A stretch of 64,000 nt of DNA from Macrocystis pyrifera (lineage: Eukaryota > Sar > Phaeophyceae > Laminariales > Laminariaceae): assembly GCA_031763025.1 (NCBI GenBank), contig JASSKH010000026.1, positions 8,296,408 through 8,360,407 on the forward strand, given 5' to 3'. The notes below the pieces were generated by a model. It worked only from the letters and a program-made list of their open reading frames with translations. It did no database searches and was not told where the DNA came from. Position numbers and translations under genes: made by a program. Below are positions 1-11,500 of the stretch, piece by piece (positions within the stretch are counted from its first letter, which is position 1; each line of letters opens with the position of its first letter).

Positions 1-838
1 TTTATTTGGACTTTCAGGCTAAGGGGAGGGGCGGTCGTCCTATCATCATACAACTCTCGATGTCATCTCGAGGCGGCCTTCGCGTACGAGAGGGTGGCGT
101 GGTCACAGCGCAAAAAGTCGGCGCTGGAAGCCGTATGACTCGCAAGAGGACTTGGTGGTGAGCCATTCGAAGCTTACTTAGCAAAGTGCTCCGCTCTGAG
201 GGTCCACGTCACACGCCCGTACATCAGCGTCTCAATCACCTCGGCCTTCAGCATTCGGACTTTCAGGCTAGGCGAGGCGGTCGTCCTGTCATACCACTCC
301 GGGCCGAACCGTTTGAGGCACATGCTCGCATGAGCCGGGTCCGGCGGTCGATTTTGAGCGAGATGTCAGCGTTTTCGTAGCACTTACTTGAGAACTTCAC
401 TTACAGTAGATATTATACTCAGTACATTTACCTGGTAAGAAAAAAAAACCACTCTACGTATAAACACAACAGTGAGAGACGCAAGGGAAAATAATGAGCA
501 GCCTCGATTTGCGAGGCGTCGAAGGAAAAAGCTGAAAAAGCGAGGAAAAAGACCAAAACAAGTATAAAGAAGGAAGAACACAACGAACGATAGCACAACA
601 CACCTCAACAGCACGAAGCAGGCAATACTGCTATTATACGCTACGAGTAGAATACGCACAGACATAGAGGGGGTGTCCAGAGTCCGGTCCGGAGTTCGGA
701 GTCCAGAGAGTCCAGAACAAGTATCCCAGAACCTTGCCAGATTATATTATTAAATAATAATAATAGAAGAACAGAGAGAACACAGCACAGAACCCAGACC
801 ACACACTATACCACTAGTATAACAGAAAGAAGAAGAGG
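1..838. other. Intergenic, no supported gene
   Basis: No convincing coding signal. A stretch of about 45 bases beginning GGACTTTCAGGCTA occurs twice (near 8-55 and 258-305), so this may be the edge of a diverged tandem duplication continuing from outside the window. The rest (400-838) is A-rich on the plus strand with short AAT/TAA runs. The short open frames on both strands have low-complexity composition and no recognisable motif. Confidence 0.6.
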
Positions 839-1620
839 GTGGAAGAGCTGCAGGAAGAGCGAGACAGCTGGGACTCTCTCCTAGGTACTACCGATAGCAG
901 TGTGTAGACCAGCACCAACACCGCACGACCTTCTGCGCGTTGAAGCATGTATGTATGTGCGCTTAGCAGTAGTTATAAAACCAGCCATTTTTATGGACAT
1001 CGGGGTTTGGTAGAGATAGATGTTTCTTCGGGAGTGTTTGGGAAGGAGGACTCGGTCCTAGCGGTCGGAGGTGGCAGGGTCAGGGGTACGGTGGGGAAGT
1101 AAAGGCAGTAGTAGCACGTGGCGGAAGGGGTTGGAGAATAAGTAAGGTGGAAGAGCTGCAGGAAGAGCGAGACGGCAGGGACTCTCTCCTAGGTACTACC
1201 GATAGCAGTGTGTAGACCAGCACCAACACCGCACGACCTTCTGCGCGTTGAAACATGCGCGCAGCAGTTTACACCAGATATTTTTATGGACAGCGGGTTT
1301 TTGGTAGATGTATGCTTCTTCGGGAGTGTGGGGGGAGGACTGGGCTCTTGCGGTTGGAGGTGGCATGATCAGGGTTCCGGAATAGTAGTAGTAGTAGTAG
1401 TAGTAGTTACGTGGGGGGAAGGGTTGGAGGAGGTAGAAGAGCTGCAGGAAGAGCGAAGACGGCAGGGACCCTCTCGAAGGTACTACCGATAGCAGTGTAG
1501 ACCAGCAACACCGGACGACCTTCTGCGCGTTGAAACATGCGCGTAGCCTTATAATCCAGCCATTTTGATGGACAGCGGGTTTTTGGTAGATGCTTCTCAG
1601 GGGGAGGGGAGTGTGGTCGT
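839..1620. repeat. Three-unit tandem repeat, ~290-bp period
   Basis: Units begin near 839, 1147 and 1433 with the shared start GAAGAGCTGCAGGAAGAGCG. They continue through the same landmarks: CTACCGATAGCAGTGTGTAG, CGACCTTCTGCGCGTTGAA, and a stretch with GGACA-CGGG-TTTGGTAGA. Unit 3 is shorter. A (TAG)n microsatellite lies at about 1383-1407 at the end of unit 2. No coding function is apparent; open frames crossing it simply read the repeat. Confidence 0.85.
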
Positions 1621-1984
1621 CTTTTAGGTGGATGAGATGGAGGGATGCTGGTTGTAGTAATGGTCTTCACGAGCGTCACATCAGTTTTGATTTGTCGTAT
1701 GATACTGCCGCGCTTTTGTTCTGGAGAGTTCTTCACTTTCTGTTTTTTTAATAGTCTTTTTCAGAACAACACTACACATTATTTTGTCGCATAGAAATCA
1801 TAATACCAGGTATAAAATAAGAGGAATAAGAGCAAGAACTGAAAATACGAATTCGTATTCGGTACGTACGCATTTTGCGCATACGGGGCGAAGAGTCTGG
1901 AGACTGGAGATCCTGAAAATCCGGACTATTTTTGATTTATTCCTTTTTTTTTTTTTTTTTTTTACTTGTAAAATTCGGTCAAAA

Positions 1985-2990
1985 TGTTGCGTCTCTCGGT
2001 TTTAGTAGTCCCTAGTGCACGCAGCCCTCATAGCACCTTAGCTGTGTCCCTTCTGTCTCGCGTGATGTCTGCCATGTTAGGACCTTCGCCACAAGACAAG
2101 GCATGGCGCCTAGCGGATATATATATATATATGTTTTTGAATTGTGATCGCTGTCTCCTTTGTAGAGTTTCCTCGTTTGCCAACCTGGTTCAGCGAACAA
2201 CCTTTTCGTACCTCCTTGGGCCCCAGACAATGGCTCCAGTAATACGCTTGTACGTCCTTCTTTTGCCTTCACTTCGGTCTTCGTTTTCTTCTTCAGCCTT
2301 CGCTTCGGTTTCTGTCGCCTCTGCTTTGAGTTCTGTGTCTCTCTCTCCTTTAGCCTCTCTTCGTAGTGTTTGGGTTTTATTACGAGGTGTGGGGGGATCT
2401 ATAGCCTCATTTCTTTTGTTTTGAATAGCCGTATCTTCGACCACCTTTTTCGTGGCCGTTTGGGATGAACTTTGTCATCACCCTCCGACCATCTTGTGGT
2501 CTGCATATACGACTATTCAGGGTGGGCTAATGTGATATGAGTAGAGCACTCATGGGCTATATAGATAATACGTTGCAGTCTTGTAGTCTCACGAATACTA
2601 GAATAATCCAAATAATGGATTAACCCGGCGGATATTCCGTTTGTCGAGAGTAACGTTCTTTTAGGAATGTTCCCTAGGGCGGATAGCCCGTTAGACGAGA
2701 GTAATGTTCCTTGACGCAGATAGGACTACGAAGCCGGAAGTTCTTATATTAGCAGAAGAACGATCGGTAGCCATAGGAAAGTTCTGTAGGAGTACATCAG
2801 ATAAGAGGAATTTAGGATAGCTTGTGGCATGGGGTGGGACGAGTATATCTGGGCGTCGAGTCCCGCCCCCCTACCTCTCACTTCTCTACCAGAGCATCTC
2901 CTCAGCTCTCGCCATCAATAAGAAGATCTAATCGGAAGAAGCGAAGCACTGCTTTCCAGCTGCCAGAATCACCTGCGTCCCTTACCACTA
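1985..2990 (-). mobile_element. E1 element, partial copy: terminal repeat plus 5' internal region
   Basis: The reverse complement matches the non-coding element whose best copy spans 16941-27345. The terminal repeat runs from about 2990 down to 2531, where the minus-strand repeat ends in TCATATCACA. Internal sequence follows, beginning TTAGCCCACCCTGA, and continues to about 1985 where similarity stops. The internal part is purine-rich on the element strand and has no long open frame. No opposite terminal repeat is present, so this copy is truncated. A short (TA)n lies at 2118-2132. Identity as an LTR-type TRIM/LARD element is inferred from the terminal direct repeats of the better copy. Confidence 0.75.
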
Positions 2991-3039
2991 CCCTAGAGCG
3001 GCCTCCGCATCACACGAGGCGTAATACGCAGCTTGCAAT

Positions 3040-5010
3040 GTTGACAGTTGAGTATCAACTATTTCACACCTCGGATAACGTATCACTTAACGTTTTATGT
3101 TAATGTTAGGCGTCAGCGAAAAAAAAACACGTAACATTACGTTACTACGTTAACTACTTTCTGGATTTTGTGATAACCTAGTGTTAGTTGTGTGTTATGA
3201 TATTGGCGGGCGATCGCGAACATTATGTTAGAGTGTTACCTTGATCTCGTACTGACCGCAGTATATGCGTTACGGTGTTGGGGTATGCAGCCCATAGCGA
3301 GTAACACTATGTTAGCGTGTTAGCGGAATTCCTGGTGGCTATCGTAACACACGTTGAAGGGATAACGTACATGGTCACTTAAACGTTAACATTATGTTAC
3401 CGTGTTATTAATAGCGGCATCAGCCCGTAGCGAGTAACGTTATAGTGTATCAGCGGGATTCTTCGTGCTACCGTAACACCCTTTCGACGGATAACGTACA
3501 CGGCCATATAAATGCGTACATAACACTGTGTTAGTGTGTTAGTGAAATTCCTAGGGGCTATCGTAACACACGTTAGAGGGATGACGTGTATGGTCAATAC
3601 GTTAACATTATGTTACTGTATCATCTGATTCAGCCGCAGCAGCAGTCCGTTTCGAGCGACGTTATGTGAGGGTATTACGGAAGTCTTGCTACCGTAACAA
3701 CATAACATACGCCAAACGGATAACGTATATGATCGATAAAACACTATCAATAGCATTACGTTAATGTTGTGCACTCGAATGCAATATATGTAGTGATACA
3801 AGTTAGTAGATAACGTACACACCCCCAATCTACAGTCAATAATATGTTACTGCCGTGTTAACTCGTACGTGCGAGTGTGCAGATTACGTTATAGATGGAC
3901 AACGTAATGTGTTATAGGTGGATAACGTACTGGCGGGGTTTCCACAAGGAAAATGAGACGTTTTTTTTTGTGGGGATTCCTCCTAAATATCCCCTGTTTT
4001 GGGTTTTTAAAATATGGAGGTGTTTTTTTTACCGGGGATGCCATGCTATCCTCCCCCGGGGATATTTTTGTAGGTATCCCCTACTGGGATGCAGGCGAAA
4101 TTGGATAACACGGCTACGCATGTTACTCCCACACGGCCGCTTTACCACTAACACAGGTAACACATGTTAGATCTCGGGAAGATCCAAAGGGCAACGTAGT
4201 AACATTACGTTAGAACGACTTCGGCCCCAACGGTAACTCAGTAACATAAAGTTAGACCCGAATTGGTTTTATGGTAAAACGGTAACGGAATGTTACCATC
4301 AGATCTTTACTGACGGTAACACCGTAACATAATGTTACCCGGACTTCCGCATTTAGGCTAACATCCTAAGCTAACATAATGTTACGTATGGGTCGGCTAA
4401 GACTGTAACGTATCTAACGTACGTTAAGTGTTACGTTATCCGACCCTAAGGCAATCAGATGGGGGCTCCAGATAACGTAGTGTTAGTAGTGCTGGTCATT
4501 GCGTTATGTTACGTTAGTGTGTTATCTGTAACACAATGTCATGTGTTAGTAGTGCTGGCGAGCATGGTAACGTTATGTTAGGTAGGGTGTTATGTATAAC
4601 ACTCCTCCTAAGGGTAACATAATGTTATTGTGTTACGTCTAACGCTGCGTGCGTCGACCATAACATTATGTTATCGTGTTATTAATAGTAAATATGCGGA
4701 TATCGATCTGGGAATGTTAGAGTGATAACGTACGTACGTGTTTGGTCAAAGCCTAACACTGTGTTACGGTGTTAGTTCAAGGACTGATCACGGCAGAGAA
4801 CATAATGTTACTGTACCAGAGCTGGACGAGACCAAGCAGCAACATAACGTTAAGTAAGGCTCGTGCACGTTCGTGGGTTTCCAGTTAACACTGTGTTACT
4901 GCGTTACCGTGATCGCTCCTCTAGTGCAAACACTATGTTAGTACGTTGCCACGTTCCTCTGTTAAGCCCCATATCGTAGATAAGTGTTATCCGAGTGTTA
5001 CGTTATCCGA
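3040..5010. repeat. Diverged satellite-like region of TAACAYTRTGTTA palindromes
   Basis: Almost 2 kb is studded with palindromes of the form TAACATTATGTTA, TAACACTGTGTTA or TAACATAATGTTA, usually followed two or three bases later by TGTTA; at least twenty are readable by eye. Between 3285 and 3830 a longer unit of roughly 110-135 bp repeats, with landmarks AGCCC-TAGCGAGTAAC, GCTAtCGTAACACACGTT and GGATAACGTACA. Later units are more diverged. A short insertion-like stretch of T-rich and GGGGATACC sequence occupies about 3950-4090. No gene is visible; short ORFs are incidental. Confidence 0.8.
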
Positions 5011-5337
5011 GGTGTGAACTATTTAATCAGTCGAACTCACAGCTGACGTATTTAAAAAAAAATATATATATATGCAAATCTGAGGATCTGAAGCATCATG
5101 TGGAGGGGGTTTTCCAGAACCCCTCCCTTTCCCAATATGCGCGAAAATTACTGGAACTCCTCTTTTATTGTAGCATCACAGCAGTCATTCCTAACTTGTA
5201 GCTCCTTTGACGGCTTGACGACGGCCTCCAGAACCTAAAAAGTACGAGAGGTGCAACAGAATCGTCTCCTAGACTGCTAGGCACAAGAGCTGGAGCCCTA
5301 AAAGCACTGCACACAATAAAACGGGCGCCACGCAAAC
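5011..5337. other. 5' flank of the uL11 gene
   Basis: This 327-bp stretch lies between the palindrome-rich repeat and the uL11 start codon and must contain its promoter and 5' leader. I see a (TA)n at 5062-5072 but no clear TATA box or other motif placed well enough to call. The bases just before the ATG (GCAAACATG) give A at -3, a normal eukaryotic start context. Confidence 0.4.
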
Positions 5338-5502
5338 ATGTCGTTTGTTCGGACTGTAAGGATGCGAGTACCTGCGGGAACAGCCAAACCGGGGCCTGCG
5401 ATCGGCCAGGCTCTTGGCCCTCTGGGCATCAACATGATGGAGTTCTGCAAGAGGTTCAACGAGGATACCAAGCACATCGTGCAGAACACGCCCATGCCAT
5501 GC
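5338..5502 (+). CDS. MRPL11: uL11 exon 1
   Basis: It encodes residues 1-55, ending in NTPMPC, followed directly by the donor GTGAGT at 5503. The open frame continues to 5892, but after residue 55 it loses all resemblance to L11 and runs into a CAG microsatellite coding for poly-Ala, so the continuation is intron. Confidence 0.93.
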
Positions 5503-8500
5503 GTGAGTTGGTGTGCGCTGTCCGCCTGCTGTCTGTTGGTCGACGTTTTTTTTGTCGTTCTGTGTGTGGAGTGTTTTTGGTTTTTTGAGCGAATTCCATA
5601 CGATCCACACACCAGGCACCGCACTCTCAGTCCCAGCGTCCCAGCAGCAGCAGCAGCAGCAGCAGCAGCACGAGGCAGTCATCAAGTAGAGGGAGTATTC
5701 GTATGTAGTAGAGATGATCCACAGGCACTGTCAGTCCGCCCAGACATTTTAATACGTTTCGTCGTCTCTACAGCAGTACGTAGTCTAGACAGCTGTAGTT
5801 TTGTTACTGGTACTGACTGTTATGCTTGCTGTCACCCCACCCCTCGCTTGCCTCTCGTACCCCCATGCATGGTCTTATCATGCCGCAAGTAGATACGACT
5901 GCTTGTCGACTTGCTGTACTTGTTTCCCCTCCTGCAGCAGTGGTCCCAAGCCCCCAGCCCAAAGTGACCCACTCTAGTTCTCGAAACCCTCCGCGTTCCT
6001 TTGCTTGGCGAGCCTGTGCCGGAAACACTGCCGCCGTATCTATACGAGTATGATCATGCAATGTAACAAGTGGACCACTACTAATTACTGTAATAATACA
6101 CCTGGTACATGTATAGTCTACATACGGTATACCAGTATATACCTCGTATACGGTTGGCTTCTTCCCGGCGGCGGCCGATTTCTATTGCATGGGTGCATCT
6201 GGATTGCTGGCGTGTGAATGTTGTGCTTTGTCGTAACCAGTACGATGGCATGGCATTGCGTTGTCTACCTCCTCCTCACTGCATTGCAATGTGGTGTGTT
6301 GTGTGTCGTAGTTTTGTTACCACAGAGTTTTCATCTCTTTAGCACGAAGAACCAGTACGGACACTGGGTGCGCTGGGTGGTAGCGGATATCATAGGAATG
6401 ACGGTTCGTTGTGAAGACGCTCACACATTTGGGCCATCCTTGCGGATGGCAGCGAAGGCAGGGTATCTGCTGTCGTAAACTGCTGCATGCGCTGGAAAAA
6501 GAACCAGCAAACAAACGATCGGGAGCTTTCGGGCCGGACGGCGCGGATTTTCCTCCGGCTTTTTCAGTTCACCCACTTCGGAAGGGGCTCCTATCTCTGT
6601 ACAGACAGGCGACCGTTCGTAAAGTCGCAACTCGCTTCGCGTACGGTAAGCTCAAACGAGACCCCTGCACGCCAGGCGGCCGTGCAAACGGGACCCCCAT
6701 ACTTCATGCGGCCGTGCAATTTATAGAGCTGTGGGTCGGCCCAGTCACCAACTACTAACACGCAGTAATAGTTACCAGGTATTAGCATACAGTCGTTTCC
6801 CGGAGGTGCCGACTCTCCGACTGCTTGGGTTTGAAAACCGGTATACTTTTTTGTTTTTGGGGGGGGTGACGCTCCCGCCCGGACAGGGTTGGTTTGACGC
6901 GGTTCGCTCACCTGACTTGAGTCGGCAAGTCGTCGGCTGGCCACCACCTGGCTTGGCCAGCCGAGTTGCCGACTAAACTCATTTAGTTGGCTCATGGGCA
7001 CCTATATACCGACTTGTGAGTTGTCTTGATGTCCTGTTGAGTCACACCTCTAGTAATCTATCAACTCGCTTCGCTCGTATCTTAACAGCATCCCGCGACC
7101 GCATGGCTGGACTCGACGCTACACCTACCGCCCCCCACCCCCATGCCCCCCGCAATGGACTCCTCAGATGCTTACTGCGTACACGGACCGGAGCTTCACG
7201 TTCGAGCTTAGCACACCTCAAACCACGTGGATGCTAAAACGGTGTGCGGGGATAGATAAGGTCAGCTCGCGTGCACCCACCCATACACGCGCCCTTGTAA
7301 ATGAATACAACTACGAGCTGGTTCAACCATATTGCCCCAGATTTTGTTTTTTTTTCTAATTATCACTTCTACTTTCCAGCCTAATTCGTAGGAGGTTTTA
7401 CCCTCAGCGATCTTCTGGACAAGCCGTGGTCACAGGTGTCGTCCCTTCTCCCCCCCGGTACGTGCCTTTATTTTTTGTCGCGCATAGGGTTCAGCATTCC
7501 CACTGCTCGTCAATTTTCATCGAATGTAGCTAACTCACGCTCTCGCGCTTTCCGCTGATCATTTTTTTTATGCAAGAAAAAGTCCCTACGAGCATGCACT
7601 CGGTGAGACTTGAACCAACGAAATTGATCTTGATAGGCACGCGGACCACCTACCAAGCCACCGGGGACGCCGGCATGTGGTCAGCCACGAATGCCGCGCG
7701 CAATAGATATATATATAAAACTCAAGAATATCGCGATATTTGACATTTAGAGCCAAATTAGGTGCCTCACGAGTTTTATACGGACGTCGGGTATAGCGAT
7801 ATTTTCGCCATACGTGGTCCGCAACACACAAATATATGCTTGGGGTATTTTTACCCCAAGCTTATATTTGTGTTCTCTTTTTTGTTGGTAGAGCCGAATT
7901 TGGCAGACAAAATTGGAAACAGCCTGTCCCCTCTACTCGGTCATCCGATCATTACCTTGCCAGCAAGCGCCACAACAGCAGCAGTAGCAGTGGTGGCCGC
8001 CACGACTTGGTTGAATGAGTACGGCAGACGGGTGCTCCCTTGGTCGGGGAGAGGCGGATGCACGGGATGCCCCGGTTCAGCGGCACCAGCACAGCACCCA
8101 GTGCTCTGGCTGGGCGTCTTTCTGCCGGAGTTGCCCCAAACCCATGCCCCCAACACCGCACGCCCCACCTCATCCGGGAACAAGCGGGTAGCGCCAACCA
8201 GACCTTTAGTTTTTGGCGGACACGTCTCAGCACGAGCACGAGACGCGCCATCGTCTATGCCAAGAGCCAAATACATGGTGTACGCGGGCGCTGTAGCCTG
8301 CCGAGCTACGTAGAGAAGCAGCTGCAGCAGCAGCGGCAGCGACGTCCTCCAGCCCATGCGATGTTCTACGTGTTTGTGCACTTGCCGCCTATTTTTATTT
8401 CACCCATGTTTTATCTCACGTTGTTATGGCAAGAAACCCGATATTGAGTTTTATATCGAGGGATTTGCGTGTACGAAAATCGCGATATTGAATTCAGCGC

Positions 8501-11500
8501 AAAGAGTCGAAATATCACCCTCTGTTGAGTTTTATATATGTCTAATAGTAACTCAAAATGTCACATATTTGGTATCATACTGACCGCCATGAGCAGTGGA
8601 AAAGGGTGGCTATTACGGGGGACCATAGTTAATAGGACCTAAGGTACGCGCAAACACCCATATATTTACATATTTTTACTAACAATATTTGGTCCTATTT
8701 ACTATGGCCCCCCGTAGTAGCCAATTTTTTTCAAGGACCTCGGATTGGCGCTACCGCCGAAAAGGTGACCCGACTAAACACAGACCTTCAAAGAAGTCAG
8801 TTATTTGTCAGGCGTTTTCTTAGGATTTTTTTTTCTTCCCCCATTTTTTTATCTAAACGAGCAGCTTCCAGGTGGTCCAAGGCATGTTTGTACAAAGTTT
8901 AACGCAAATATTCGACGATCTGACTCGATATGAAGTCATATTTAACGCCCAAAATCCATTCAATACTGAAACTAAGTAATTGCCAGGTGATACCGGAATT
9001 CGCACGTTTCCCGCACGAAGGTTGAAATTTTGGAGGAATGAAAGCTGAGTTTTTGCACGTGTTGTTTATGCCCCTGCCGAACCATTGATGTTTTTTTTTT
9101 TTTCGTCGCCGAAAATTGAAGACCCCTTGCGTAGACCGATGACAATGGGAACGAGACCGTAAATGGTCGCAAAAATTGTTTTTACTCCGTTTCAGCGACT
9201 GTACCTCGCTGGGAACTTAAATGATACTTGCTGCTATCAGGACTTTTTCGTTGTTTTTGGGAGAGCTTTCCAATGCAGTTCGTAGTCCATACAGGGTATG
9301 GCTTCGAATATTTTACGAGGAAGCAAGATTGAAAATGAACAAAGATTGGCCCAAAACCGACTTAAAAGGAGACTTCCTGCTATAAGGACTATTTCATTCT
9401 TTTTTGCGAGAGCTTTCCGATGCAGTTGGTTGGTATTCCATACCTGGTACAGGGTATGGTTTCGAATATTATGAGAGGAAGCAGATTTAAAAAAAAATCC
9501 GAAGATTGGCCCAAACCGACAGACATTCCAATCTCGTCAAAAAAATTGGGTCAATCTCTGGAAAGTTTGCGAAGTCTTGCTCCCTCGTAAAACCTTCGAA
9601 ACCAGACCCTGTATGGACTACCAACTGCGTTGGAAAGCTCTCACAAAAAAAAAAGTGAAACAGTTCTGATAGCAGAAAGTCTCGTTTTACAGTTCCTCGC
9701 GAGATGCAGCAGCTGCAATCGTGCAAAAAAAAAAAAACCAAACAGTTACGATCCCGTTCCTATTGTCATCGGTCTTGGTCCTCGAAGTACTGCAGTCTCG
9801 CTTTAGGGACCAAAAGTACTCACTAATACGAGTATGGGTGTTTTGTCCCCTAAACGGGACTGCAGTCCTAAAAGAGTCAAGACCCAAATCTCCCAATAAA
9901 AACAAAAACCGAACTATCTGTTGGAACAGTTTTTTCTAAAAAAAAAAAAAAAGCGTTAAAGGGTCGGCAGCGGCTCACAGAACGTATGTGCCAAATTTCA
10001 GGGTCTTATCTCCCTAAAACGGCGAGGATATTGATTGGACTCTTAAGAAACTTCGCCGCCGCAAAAATGAGGCAGCAGAGCAGCCGTTTTTCTGAGCCGT
10101 ATTTACATATTCACGTACTAGGTATGTATTAAGGGCCCGTATTAACGAGCATTTTTTTCAATTGACTTTCGAGAGGTTTCTTTCGTTTGGTTTGATTTGC
10201 AACTGATATGTCGAAAAGTGAATCACCAAGCAGGTGTGTTGACCTGAAAATCGACAAAAACGATTTCAACAAAAAGTCTTTTGAGACATATTTTGCTCTT
10301 CGTGTGGTTCATTTGGGGAGTTTATGGAACTCTACGTGGCATGTTCCACGAAACCGAAGCAAGCCACGCAAACTTGGGCCGTGTTGTCGACTGCTTCAGA
10401 GGCGAGATCCACCATTCCCGAGAGGCAGGGCCCGAGAGGCAGGGCCACGGTAGCGGCCGCAGCGCAAGGTCCGACAGCCCCTAGCGCAGAATGAACCACC
10501 CGCGGCGCCTAAAAAAAACCCAAGGCCGTCGCAAACCATCCCTCTTTGCCTCCCAAACCACACGGGCACCGACCAGGTCACGACTTCGCTCGAAAGTTTG
10601 ATCGCTGTATCCCCGTCGCTGCTGCCTGCGTGGGGCTTCGGGGCTGCGCCAGCCACCCAAGACATCCCAAGAGCGATAGCCTCTTCGGCGGTGCCGGTGG
10701 AAATAATCTGGCCGCGGCGGCCCGGGGAGGACGCCGGCCGTCGCTCGGCTGGTTGGTTGATCTCGGGAGTTCGTTGATCTTTGTGCGTTATTCTATTTTT
10801 TTTTTTGAAGTACACCCTTCCTCGATAGGACCCAAACTCGTATTCTTCACGAAATTCTCTTCAAATCGAATCAAATGCATTTTTTTTTCATTCAAGAAAC
10901 AACCTAAAATAACTCCTCGTTAGCACCGGCCCTTACGACGTGGCGCAGCTTCGAAAAGTTGTTTGAAAGGTGGTTGACTTAAAAAATTTAACGCTTACGT
11001 AGCCCTTGTAACCCTGGCGCGCGTGTTTACACCTGGCCCAGTTTCAACAAGTTTGGTTGAAACCCTTCAACTTTTTTTTTGTCGAACTGCAGCGCCAAAA
11101 AAATAGTAAACACTACTGGTGTTGTCGCCCACGCGCGGCTCTTGTTTGCCGTGTACTGTGGGTACCGGCGCTGACACACGTGTGTGGGCTAAACTATTGA
11201 TTCTACTAGTCTGTGGCCCGTACGCTAGACTTGAAGCTCGATTCGTCAGCAATAGAGGCGCTGTTGTTGCCTTTTATGGGCGCTGTGATCTCGGTCAATG
11301 GAATGCAAGGGTAAAGCGTTTTTGATAAGACGCGAGGAAGACCCGGGTATCGCAATGCCATCTGAGTCTGACACGTCTAAGTATAACCTCACGGGAGGTC
11401 TCGTGCGTAGCTCCTCAGTAAAAGCTCTGGAGATTTTGGCACGTACGTGGTGGTGGTGGTGGTACCCCGTGGCCCGAAGCGCGTGGTTGTGTTTTTTTTT

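Noticed and set aside
5338..5892. 184-codon open frame with poly-Ala starting at the uL11 ATG
   Set aside because: Only the first 55 codons are L11; a consensus donor follows and the rest reads intronic CAG repeats.
7575..7665. Possible functional tRNA gene on the minus strand
   Set aside because: A- and B-boxes are present but D- and acceptor stems pair poorly, and the whole ~295-bp block is repeated at 45941-46240, so it is a SINE head.
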